This document shows positions 1 to 6,351 of a stretch of DNA of 8,420 nt, one piece after another. Origin of the DNA: an uncultured Eubacteriales bacterium (GTDB lineage: Bacteria; Bacillota; Clostridia; Oscillospirales; CAG-272). The notes beneath the pieces were generated by a model, which was not told where the DNA came from, did not search any database, and saw nothing but the letters and a program-made list of their open reading frames with translations. The stretch lies in contig URSW01000062.1 in NCBI GenBank assembly GCA_900550625.1, positions 1-8,420 of the forward strand, given 5' to 3'. The translations under genes were made by a program, and so were the position numbers. Position 1 is the stretch's first letter; every line of letters starts with the position of its first letter.

Positions 1-112
1 CCCTCGGCGGCAGAAGATCGCCCAGCATATACACCTCCGGTGAACACGACGCCAAAATCGCAGCCGCAGCTATCACGGCTGCCAACAAAATCCGCACACC
101 CAACGTTTTCAT
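1..112 (-). CDS. Lipoprotein N-terminus (partial; function unknown)
   Basis: This is the first 37 codons of a gene running off the left edge. Translating the minus strand from the ATG at 112 gives a positively charged N-terminus (MKTLGVR), a hydrophobic Ala/Ile/Leu stretch of about 14 residues, and the lipobox L-A-S-C with Cys at residue 23, then SPEVYMLGDLLPPR. This is a classic type II (Lgt/LspA-processed) signal peptide, so the mature protein should be lipid-anchored on the outer face of the membrane. A GGGAAG sequence (minus strand of 123-128) lies 10 bases upstream as a modest ribosome binding site, and a near-consensus promoter lies at 183-211. The mature domain is outside the window, so no function can be given. 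It is transcribed divergently from polA. Confidence 0.8.
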   Translation of the reverse strand, partial: MKTLGVRILLAAVIAAAAILASCSPEVYMLGDLLPPR

Positions 113-149
113 AAACGACTCACTTCCCGCCCGCGGCAAGGCATATCTT

Positions 150-165
150 CGGACAGTGCTGTCCG
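150..165. repeat. Perfect inverted repeat in the lipoprotein leader (operator or RNA hairpin)
   Basis: CGGACAGTGCTGTCCG is two 7-base arms around a 2-base centre. It begins 18 bases past the -10 box of the minus-strand promoter, so it lies in the transcribed leader close to the predicted start site. That position suits a repressor operator or a leader hairpin. There is no T-run after it on either strand, so it is not a standard terminator. A shorter dyad (CCGTA 163-167 / TACGG 174-178) abuts it. The function is inferred from position only. Confidence 0.45.
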
Positions 166-182
166 TATCCGCTTACGGTACA

Positions 183-211
183 ATTATACACCGTGCGCGG
201 ATAAATATCAA
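183..211 (-). promoter_or_regulatory. Sigma-A type promoter for the lipoprotein gene
   Basis: On the minus strand the -35 box TTGATA (206-211) is separated by exactly 17 bases from a perfect -10 box TATAAT (183-188). Transcription should start near 176, giving a leader of about 64 bases before the lipoprotein ATG at 112. No comparably good promoter pointing towards polA is visible in the 145-base divergent region. Confidence 0.75.
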
Positions 212-257
212 GACGTGCATGTACGCACCGATGACACGCAGCGAAAGGACCCGACAA

Positions 258-2780
258 ATGAAAAAACTTCTCATAATCGACGGAAACAGCATTCTGAACC
301 GCGCATTCTACGGGATACGTCCGCTTTCCACCAAAAGCGGACTGCCGACAAATGCGCTCTACGGCTTTGCGCGTATGCTGAAAAAGCATCTCGATGCCGT
401 CCGCCCCGAATACGCGGCTTGCGCGTTCGACCTTCATGCGCCGACCTTCCGCCACAAGCTCTCCGATGCTTACAAAGCAAACCGCAAAGGTATGCCCGAG
501 GATCTCGCGCTGCAGCTTCCCTACGCGCACCGACTCGCAGAAGCCCTCGGCTTCACGGTAGTCGAGCTTGAAGGATATGAGGCGGACGATGTGATCGGCA
601 CTCTCGCCAAAAAAGCGGAGGACTCAGGCGTACACGCCTACATCCTTACAGGAGACCGGGATTCGCTGCAGCTTCTCTCGGACAGCGTATCCGTGATACT
701 CACGAAGACCAAGGAGGACATTCTCTACACGCCCGAACGCTTCAACGAGGAATACGGGATATCGCCGTCGCAGTTCGTCGACGTTAAGGCGCTGATGGGG
801 GACTCCTCCGACAATATCCCCGGGGTTGCCGGAATCGGCGAAAAGACCGCACTGAAGCTGATCGCCTCCGTTTCCTCGCTCGATGCGCTTTATTCCGACA
901 TATCCGCATGCGGTGCATCGGCGGGAATATGCGCCAAGCTTGAAGCGGGACGCGAAAGCGCGTTTCTGTCGCGCACTCTTGCGCAGATATGCAGAAGCGT
1001 GCCCGGGATAGATTCGATTGACTTTACGCTCAGCGAAGGCACCGACAAAAAGGCGCTTTCCGCACTCTTCGACGAGCTTGAATTTACGGGGATGCGCGCC
1101 GCGTTCTCCCTTTCGGATTCCGACCGCGAGACCGAGCCGGAGACACAGAGCGTACCGGACACGTTGCCCGTAACTCCCGCGGAGCTTATATCCGCCGTCG
1201 GTGACACCGCGTTCATCGACGTATCCCTCGAAAACGGAATCATGCAGATAAGCGCGGCAAACGAAAACGGGATATATTCCGCATCCGGCGATGCTGCGGA
1301 CTTCGCTCCGCTGTTTTCAAAGAAGATAATCTGCCACGATGCGAAAAAGCTTTACTCCGTGCTCGCGCCGTTCGGAATTTCCGCAAATGTCGAATTTGAT
1401 GTCATGCTTGCCGCGTACCTTCTCAATCCGGGCGACGGAAGCTATCCGACCGGGCGTATCGCGGCGCATTTTGACCCTTCACTGCCGAACACCGCGCCCG
1501 ATGCGTGGCTGATATATAAGCTGTACCCGATTCTCGCCGAAAAGCTTGAGGCGGAAGGAATGACGAAGCTTCTGCATGAGATCGAGATCCCCCTTTCGGC
1601 AGTGCTCTCCGAAATGGAGCGCGACGGCATAATGCTCGATACCGCGGGGCTGCGCACCTTTGCGGCGCAGCTCGCCGAGCATGAAGCCTCTCTCTCCGAC
1701 GCAATATATGAAAGGGTCGGCTTCCGCTTCAACCTCAACTCTCCGAAGCAGCTCGGTGAGGTGCTCTTTGAGAATCTCGGTCTGCCTCACGGGAAGAAGA
1801 CCAAAACCGGATATTCTACAAATGCCGAAACTCTTGAGAAGCTTCGTCCGTACGATCCCGTTATCGGCACCGTGCTCGAATACCGCGAAATATCGAAGCT
1901 GCGCTCGACCTACGGAGAGGCTCTTGCGGCGCAGGCAGACGGAAATTCGAGAATCCACACGAGATTCAATCAGTGCGGAACCGCCACGGGGCGGCTCTCC
2001 TCGACCGATCCGAATATGCAGAACATTCCCGTCCGCGGCGAGCTCGGACGCGAGCTGAGAAGATATTTCAAAGCGCCCGACGGCAGGCTTCTCATCGATG
2101 CGGACTATTCGCAGATCGAGCTGAGGCTTCTCGCGTCGATCTCGGGCGACCGCGCGATGTGCGATGCATTCAACAGCGGTGCCGACATTCACACCTCGAC
2201 CGCGGCTGAGGTATTCCGCGTTCCGCCGGAGCTGGTGACTCACGAACTGCGTTCGCGTGCAAAGGCAGTGAATTTCGGAATAGTCTACGGGATCGGGGAA
2301 TATTCCCTTTCGCAGGATCTCGGCATCAGTCGGCATGAGGCTGCCGAATATATCGCAAACTATCTGAACACATATCCGGGAGTCGCCGAGTATCTCCGAA
2401 CCACCGTCGAGAATGCAAAGCGCGACGGATTTACCGTGACGATGTTTTCGAGAAAGCGATACATTCCCGAGCTTTCGAGCCGAAACAAGAATGTCCGAGC
2501 CTTCGGCGAGCGTGTGGCGAAAAACAGCCCGATACAGGGCAGCGCCGCAGACATAATCAAAATCGCAATGATAGACGTAAGCCGAGCGCTGCGCGAATCG
2601 GGGCTTGACGCCCGCCTGATCCTTCAGGTTCACGACGAGCTGATAGTCGAATGCGCAGAGCGGGATGCCGAACGGGCATCCGCCATTCTGAAGGAATCCA
2701 TGGAAAATGCGGCTGAAACCGCGGTACGCCTCTGCGCCGAGGTCAGCACGGGCAGAAATTGGCTCGAAGCGAAAGACTGA
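258..2780 (+). CDS. polA: DNA polymerase I, proofreading-deficient type
   Basis: 840 aa. Pol I removes RNA primers, fills gaps and serves in excision repair. The N-terminal 5' nuclease domain shows the acidic metal-binding motifs EADD (108-111), TGDRD (131-135) and GDSSDN (181-186), followed by the helix-hairpin-helix segment GVAGIGEKTA. A middle 3'-5' exonuclease fold is present but decayed: the Asp-x-Glu of Exo I reads D321-V-S, and the Exo II region (HDAKKLYSV, from 360) lacks its catalytic Asp. The polymerase domain is intact: motif A DADYSQIELR with D616, motif B with K669, F673 and Y677 (Phe favours dNTPs over ddNTPs), and motif C VHDE with D793 and E794. The ATG at 258 is chosen because AAAGGA (244-249) lies 8 bases upstream and because MKKLLIIDGNS is the usual family N-terminus; the frame stays open back to 156, but that extension is not family-like. 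It is followed 88 bases later by ispE on the same strand, probably co-transcribed. Confidence 0.97.
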   Translation: MKKLLIIDGNSILNRAFYGIRPLSTKSGLPTNALYGFARMLKKHLDAVRPEYAACAFDLHAPTFRHKLSDAYKANRKGMPEDLALQLPYAHRLAEALGFTVVELEGYEADDVIGTLAKKAEDSGVHAYILTGDRDSLQLLSDSVSVILTKTKEDILYTPERFNEEYGISPSQFVDVKALMGDSSDNIPGVAGIGEKTALKLIASVSSLDALYSDISACGASAGICAKLEAGRESAFLSRTLAQICRSVPGIDSIDFTLSEGTDKKALSALFDELEFTGMRAAFSLSDSDRETEPETQSVPDTLPVTPAELISAVGDTAFIDVSLENGIMQISAANENGIYSASGDAADFAPLFSKKIICHDAKKLYSVLAPFGISANVEFDVMLAAYLLNPGDGSYPTGRIAAHFDPSLPNTAPDAWLIYKLYPILAEKLEAEGMTKLLHEIEIPLSAVLSEMERDGIMLDTAGLRTFAAQLAEHEASLSDAIYERVGFRFNLNSPKQLGEVLFENLGLPHGKKTKTGYSTNAETLEKLRPYDPVIGTVLEYREISKLRSTYGEALAAQADGNSRIHTRFNQCGTATGRLSSTDPNMQNIPVRGELGRELRRYFKAPDGRLLIDADYSQIELRLLASISGDRAMCDAFNSGADIHTSTAAEVFRVPPELVTHELRSRAKAVNFGIVYGIGEYSLSQDLGISRHEAAEYIANYLNTYPGVAEYLRTTVENAKRDGFTVTMFSRKRYIPELSSRNKNVRAFGERVAKNSPIQGSAADIIKIAMIDVSRALRESGLDARLILQVHDELIVECAERDAERASAILKESMENAAETAVRLCAEVSTGRNWLEAKD

Positions 2781-2796
2781 CGGGCACGTCTGCCCG
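2781..2796 (+). repeat. Hairpin directly after the polA stop codon
   Basis: CGGGCA (2781-2786), loop CGTC, TGCCCG (2791-2796) starts at the base after the polA TGA and is followed by six A residues. A second TGCCCG at 2806-2811 could pair with the same 5' arm in an alternative fold. With no T-run on the plus strand it is not an intrinsic terminator for polA. It may protect the polA 3' end or modulate read-through into ispE; that role is inference. Confidence 0.4.
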
Positions 2797-2832
2797 AAAA
2801 AACGCTGCCCGATAAGGCGAAACGGTTTCAAA

Positions 2833-2856
2833 GAAAGGAAGCTTTCACACGGAAAG
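2833..2856 (+). promoter_or_regulatory. Ribosome-binding region of ispE with a displaced strong Shine-Dalgarno
   Basis: The best Shine-Dalgarno match in the polA-ispE gap, AAAGGAAG (2834-2841), lies 27 bases before the ispE ATG, too far for normal use, and sits in a small hairpin (GAAAG 2833-2837 / CTTTC 2842-2846). No ATG, GTG or TTG follows it at a usable distance. The only suitably placed site is the weaker GGAAAG (2851-2856), with a long 12-base spacer. If the small hairpin or local folding shortens the effective distance, the strong site could still contribute. Confidence 0.4.
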
Positions 2857-2868
2857 CACGGTAACACA

Positions 2869-3774
2869 ATGAAAATCACACTGCCCGCCCCGGCGAAAAT
2901 CAATCTGTATCTTGACGTTCTCGGAAAAAGACCGGACGGATATCACAACATAAAAAGCGTGATGCAGACGGTCGATCTCTGCGATGAGATCACCGTTGAA
3001 ATGCTCACCCCCACGCCGGGACTTCAGAGCATTCAGATAAGCTGTTCGGAAGCCGCCCTTCCGTGCGACGCGAGAAACCTCGCGCACCGCGCCGCAGTCG
3101 CGTTCTTCAACGGATGTAACATCTACGATTTCACATGCAGAATAGATATTCAGAAGAACATACCGATGGCGGCGGGGCTCGCGGGAGGCAGCACCGATGC
3201 CGCAGCGGTGCTCAGGGGACTGAACGCGCTGTCGGGGCATCCGCTCGACACTGACGCGCTCTGCTCTCTCGGCGCGGCGATCGGTGCCGACGTTCCCTTC
3301 TGCATAAGGGGAGGCACGCTGTACACGGAGCAGATCGGCGATGTCATGGTTCCGTGCTATCCGATGCCCGCCGCGTATATAGTTATCGCGCTCGGCGGAC
3401 GCGGGGTCTCCACGCCCACGGCATACCGTATGCTCGACGATCGGTACGGATGCGATCTTGACCGTGACTTTGCCGATGTTTCCGCGCTGACCGGCGCGCT
3501 CCACCGAAAAAGCCTCTCGGAAATATCATCGTCTCTCTACAATGTGTTCGAAGACGTCATTCTCCCCGTGCACGGCGATGCACGCCGCGCCAAGGAAATG
3601 CTTCTGAAATACGGCGCGCTCGGAGCGCTTATGAGCGGAAGCGGACCTGCCGTGTTCGGAGTTTTCGACGATGAAGCGGCAGCTCAGTCGGCGGCTCACC
3701 GCCTGCGCGAAACGATCGACCGCGTATTCGTATGCACGGCATCGACCCTCTGCTTCATTGATCCGGCTCTCTAA
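2869..3774 (+). CDS. ispE: 4-diphosphocytidyl-2-C-methyl-D-erythritol kinase
   Basis: 301 aa, normal length for the family. This cytoplasmic GHMP-family kinase phosphorylates the 2-hydroxyl of CDP-methylerythritol with ATP in the MEP pathway to isopentenyl diphosphate. The N-terminal motif PAPAKINLYLDV carries K10, and the glycine-rich ATP loop PMAAGLAGGSTDAAA is at 99-113. ADVPF contains D141; K10 and D141 fall at the same numbers as the substrate/catalytic pair in the E. coli enzyme. The C-terminal GHMP motif is LMSGSGPAVFGVF (254-266). The ATG at 2869 is chosen because MKITLPAPAKIN is the family start and no other start codon lies in frame nearby. Its ribosome binding site is unusual (see the entry at 2833-2856). 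It lies downstream of polA on the same strand with no terminator between, so a polA-ispE transcript is likely, ending at the hairpin at 3915-3942. The organism therefore appears to make isoprenoids by the MEP route. Confidence 0.97.
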   Translation: MKITLPAPAKINLYLDVLGKRPDGYHNIKSVMQTVDLCDEITVEMLTPTPGLQSIQISCSEAALPCDARNLAHRAAVAFFNGCNIYDFTCRIDIQKNIPMAAGLAGGSTDAAAVLRGLNALSGHPLDTDALCSLGAAIGADVPFCIRGGTLYTEQIGDVMVPCYPMPAAYIVIALGGRGVSTPTAYRMLDDRYGCDLDRDFADVSALTGALHRKSLSEISSSLYNVFEDVILPVHGDARRAKEMLLKYGALGALMSGSGPAVFGVFDDEAAAQSAAHRLRETIDRVFVCTASTLCFIDPAL

Positions 3775-3914
3775 AGCTTACGCGGGTATTCGAAATCCGC
3801 GCGAAGTTTCGGCGGTGCAATCGGGCATCCGACGGAAAGCGCTTATGCCGTCGGCTGATCGAAAGCCTTGCGCAAAAATCCGAAACCGTTTTGTTTTTTC
3901 AATGATTCCGATAC

Positions 3915-3942
3915 AAAAAGCCGCCCGATGGGGCGGCTTTTT
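3915..3942. terminator. Bidirectional intrinsic terminator
   Basis: A perfect 12-base-pair stem, AAAAAGCCGCCC (3915-3926) with GGGCGGCTTTTT (3931-3942), closes a GATG loop. The GC-rich core with A-run and T-run flanks works on both strands. It ends the plus-strand polA-ispE unit, 140 bases past the ispE stop, and the minus-strand operon, 45 bases past the murE stop. The rest of the 213-base convergent gap (3775-3987) shows no convincing gene or RNA. Confidence 0.9.
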
Positions 3943-3987
3943 CAGATAAATGGAGCTTAACGCATCCCTTTTGTACGTTTCGCGTAA

Positions 3988-5469
3988 TCAAACGGAGAAT
4001 TCCTCCGTAAGCACGACGCTGCATTCGTCGGCAATGATCTCCCTTTCGGAAAACGGGATGTGCCTGCCGCAGACAAGCTGATAAGTTTCGTGACCTTTTC
4101 CCGCAAACAGCACGATATCGCCCGGAGCGGAAAGCTGCACCGCCTCGCGGACAGCCGCTTCGCGGTCCGGTATCACTATATACGGCGCGGGACCATCGTA
4201 ATGCGAGATTATCTCGCGTATGATCGCGTCGGGGGATTCGTAATCGGGATTATCGCTCGTTATCACCGAAAGATCGGCGAGATTCGACGCGGCGTGCGCA
4301 AGCTCCGCGCGCCGTATCTGCGTTCTGCCGCCGACCGATCCGAATACGCAGATCAGCCTCGACGGATTGTATTCACGGAGTACGCGGAGGGTATTTGTCA
4401 GACTTACGCCGTTGTGTGCATAGTCTATAACAAATGTCCTGTCGGGCAGTCCTTCTACGATCTCACCTCTTCCGAGCACGGATGTTACGGCGAGGGTCTC
4501 CGCCGCAGAAGCGACAGAAACGCCGAAATGCGAAGCTGTCGCAATCGCCGCCATCGCGTTCGACACGCTGAACTCTCCGGGCGATCTCAGTCTGATGCTC
4601 TCGGCACGCCCCCAAGCCGAAAGGGTAAAATCCACTCCGAGAGCGAACTCGTCGCGGAACGGGCGTATATCGGATGCCGAAAGATCAGCATCGCCGCCGA
4701 CGGAGAAGGCGATCTTCGGCGCGCTGCACGTCGAGATCATCTCCTCCGAACAGGGATCGTCTGCATTGTAAACCGCAAGGTGCGTCTTATGCTCGGAAAA
4801 CAGTCTCTTTTTCGAATTTTTATAATCCTCGAAATCCGGGTGCTCACCCTCTCCGATGTGATCCTCGGACAGATTCAGAAAAGCGGTGACTTCAAAGTCG
4901 ATGCCGTCTACCCTGTGGTGCGCAAGCGCCTGCGAGGACACCTCCATTGCGACGGTATCGACCCCCGCATCCGCCATGAGGCGAAAATAATGGTGAAGCT
5001 CGAGGCTCTCCGGCGTCGTGTTCACCGTATCTATATGGCGGTCCTTTATCATCACGCCGTTTGAGCCGATATATGCACACGGAATTCCCGCGCCGTTGAG
5101 TATCGCCGCCGTCATAAGGGAGGTGGTCGTCTTGCCCTTCGTTCCGGTGATGCCGATTATCCGCAGCTTTTTCGCGGGATTCCCGTAAAACTCCGCCGAA
5201 ACCGACGCAAGCGCGGCGCGCGTATCGGCGCACACGACCTCGCACACGCCATCGCCGAGGTCAAGCCTGTGATCACAGAGAAATGCACGGCAGCCGCGCG
5301 AATATGCATCGGCGGCGTACTTGTGACCGTCGGTGCGTGCGCCGCGGAGGCAGACGAACAGAGAACCGTCGCCGCACATGGATGAGTTAAGCTCGATCCC
5401 CGATATTTCGCATTCGCCGTCGCCGCAGAGCGTATGCGGCACATTTTTTATTATATCGGACAGCTTCAT
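3988..5469 (-). CDS. murE: MurE-type ligase: UDP-MurNAc-L-Ala-D-Glu--diamino acid ligase (probably L-lysine-type)
   Basis: 493 aa, usual MurE length. MurE adds the third, diamino residue to UDP-MurNAc-dipeptide in the cytoplasm using ATP. Seen: ATP loop GTKGKTTT (109-116), NTTPE (150-154), EVSSQ (176-180), YKNSK with K220 at the carbamylated-lysine position, DYAHNG (349-354), DNPD (406-409) and GKGHETYQ (457-464). In meso-DAP enzymes such as E. coli MurE the DNPx motif is DNPR, the Arg contacting DAP; here it ends in Asp. The segment SEDHIGEGEHPDFEDY (201-216) resembles my recollection of L-Lys-type MurE of staphylococci and streptococci rather than the DHLDYHG form of DAP enzymes. L-Lys, or possibly L-Orn, is therefore the more likely substrate. 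The ATG at 5469 is chosen because AAAGGA (minus strand of 5478-5483) lies 8 bases upstream; the frame is open back to 5577 but overlaps the racemase. It is the last gene of the operon, 32 bases after the racemase and not in a division/cell-wall cluster, so a second murE elsewhere is possible. Confidence 0.9.
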   Translation of the reverse strand: MKLSDIIKNVPHTLCGDGECEISGIELNSSMCGDGSLFVCLRGARTDGHKYAADAYSRGCRAFLCDHRLDLGDGVCEVVCADTRAALASVSAEFYGNPAKKLRIIGITGTKGKTTTSLMTAAILNGAGIPCAYIGSNGVMIKDRHIDTVNTTPESLELHHYFRLMADAGVDTVAMEVSSQALAHHRVDGIDFEVTAFLNLSEDHIGEGEHPDFEDYKNSKKRLFSEHKTHLAVYNADDPCSEEMISTCSAPKIAFSVGGDADLSASDIRPFRDEFALGVDFTLSAWGRAESIRLRSPGEFSVSNAMAAIATASHFGVSVASAAETLAVTSVLGRGEIVEGLPDRTFVIDYAHNGVSLTNTLRVLREYNPSRLICVFGSVGGRTQIRRAELAHAASNLADLSVITSDNPDYESPDAIIREIISHYDGPAPYIVIPDREAAVREAVQLSAPGDIVLFAGKGHETYQLVCGRHIPFSEREIIADECSVVLTEEFSV

Positions 5470-5501
5470 TTGAAAATTCCTTTCGTTGGAGTTCGCCCGC
5501 A

Positions 5502-6257
5502 TCACGGGCAGCGTTTTTCGTATTCGGGCTTCCAAATCGAAAACTCGGACGGAAAGCCTGTCGGAGTTTTCCCGCAAAGTCCGATCGCGTAATAGGCAAG
5601 CGCCTCGGTCGAGTCCACAAGACGCGGATCATGCTCAAGGGAGCGGTTTATGACGGAAAGCTCCGTGCATCCGAGGATCATGGCATCTGCGCCGTTTCCC
5701 TCAAGCTCGCCGACGACGGAATAAAATCTGTCGGTGTCAACGTCCTTTCCCGCTTTGACCGAATCATATATAAGTTCGCCGAGTATCTTCTGCGAACGCT
5801 CGGACGGGAGTGTCCATTTCATGCCCATCTCTTCAAGCTCCCGCTGATACGAGAGCGCGCCGACCGTGCCGCGCGTAGCCATTATGCCGATGCGGCGATG
5901 CCCGAGGGCGCGCGCAAGATCGGCGGTCTCATGTATTATCGACGGGACGGGCACATTGACCGACGCTCTTACCTCGTCAATAAAGTAATGCGCCGTATTG
6001 CACGCGATTATTATCGCTTCCGCGCCGTATTTTTCAAGGCGGCGCGCGTCCTCGATCATCACCGGAAGCGGGCTTTCGCCGCTTTCGCCCGTGATAAACG
6101 CCGTTCTGTCCGGGGTCGAGGATCGGCTCGAAAGTATTATGTCTATATGCTCCTGATCGCTCGAAACCTTTGTGTGCGCGGTTATGTACTCATAGAGATA
6201 CGCGCTCGACATCGGGCCGAGTCCTCCGAGGATTCCGAGAAGCTTCGGTGTGTTCAT
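5502..6257 (-). CDS. Aspartate/glutamate-family amino acid racemase (probably aspartate racemase)
   Basis: 251 aa. A PLP-independent racemase of the Asp/Glu/hydantoin racemase superfamily, using two cysteines as acid/base to interconvert L- and D-amino acids. Seen: N-terminal GILGGLGPMSSAYLYEYI (8-25), typical of aspartate racemases; first catalytic motif IIACNTAHYF with C86; second motif ILGCTELSV with C197. Both cysteines are present, so the enzyme should be active. The N-terminal signature and the NTAH motif fit aspartate racemase better than MurI glutamate racemase; the substrate is inferred. The ATG at 6257 gives the family N-terminus; the frame is open to 6416, but that extension would overlap the upstream gene. 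The only nearby Shine-Dalgarno-like sequence, GAAGG, is 13 bases upstream and inside a hairpin (6271-6288). In the operon it lies between the ATP-grasp ligase and murE, fitting a role as D-Asp supplier; a racD gene likewise neighbours the D-Asp ligase of Enterococcus faecium. Confidence 0.88.
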   Translation of the reverse strand: MNTPKLLGILGGLGPMSSAYLYEYITAHTKVSSDQEHIDIILSSRSSTPDRTAFITGESGESPLPVMIEDARRLEKYGAEAIIIACNTAHYFIDEVRASVNVPVPSIIHETADLARALGHRRIGIMATRGTVGALSYQRELEEMGMKWTLPSERSQKILGELIYDSVKAGKDVDTDRFYSVVGELEGNGADAMILGCTELSVINRSLEHDPRLVDSTEALAYYAIGLCGKTPTGFPSEFSIWKPEYEKRCP

Positions 6258-6270
6258 TTTACTGCCGCAG

Positions 6271-6288
6271 CCTTCGCCGGGGCGAAGG
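6271..6288 (-). promoter_or_regulatory. Hairpin enclosing the racemase ribosome binding site
   Basis: Read on the minus strand, CCTTCGCC-CC-GGCGAAGG is a perfect 8-base inverted repeat. Its 3' arm contains GAAGG, the only Shine-Dalgarno-like sequence upstream of the racemase ATG at 6257, so folding would pair that site with CCTTC. This could throttle racemase translation. No T-run follows, so it is not a terminator. The regulatory role is inference. Confidence 0.45.
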
Positions 6289-6309
6289 TCCCCTTTCCGT
6301 GAATTGATA

Positions 6310-6341
6310 CGGCGGCAAAATGACAAGCATTCACGCCGCCG
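6310..6341 (-). repeat. Intercistronic stem-loop between ATP-grasp and racemase genes
   Basis: CGGCGGC (6310-6316) pairs with GCCGCCG (6335-6341), a 7-base GC stem. Inside the loop a smaller AATG/CATT pairing (6319-6322 with 6328-6331) is possible. It lies 10 bases past the ATP-grasp stop codon. With no T-run on the minus strand it may stabilise the upstream message or cause partial termination. Confidence 0.4.
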
Positions 6342-6351
6342 CAATAAATCT

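Noticed and set aside
156..257. A longer N-terminus for polA from the ATG at 156
   Set aside because: The extra 34 residues do not resemble the Pol I family and include the divergent promoter DNA; the ATG at 258 has a well-spaced AAAGGA.
113..257. A plus-strand promoter for polA in the divergent region
   Set aside because: TACAAT (179-184) and GATAAA (200-205) could serve as -10 boxes, but neither has a recognisable -35 box at 16-18 bases.
1479..2903. A 474-codon open frame on the minus strand opposite polA
   Set aside because: It is antisense to the conserved polymerase domain, with no motif and no sensible ribosome binding site; a shadow of polA.
3671..3949. A 92-codon plus-strand frame overlapping the end of ispE and running through the terminator
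   Set aside because: It starts inside ispE, shows no ribosome binding site or protein motif, and ends in the terminator stem.
3992..4008. ACGGAG/CTCCGT dyad around AATTC as an extra terminator of murE
   Set aside because: It lies within the last codons of murE, has only 6 base pairs and no T-run; the strong terminator at 3915-3942 suffices.
4060..5064. A 334-codon plus-strand open frame opposite murE
   Set aside because: It lies entirely inside murE on the other strand and its translation resembles no protein family.
5470..5577. A longer N-terminus for murE from 5577
   Set aside because: It would overlap the end of the racemase gene and skip the good AAAGGA site in front of 5469.
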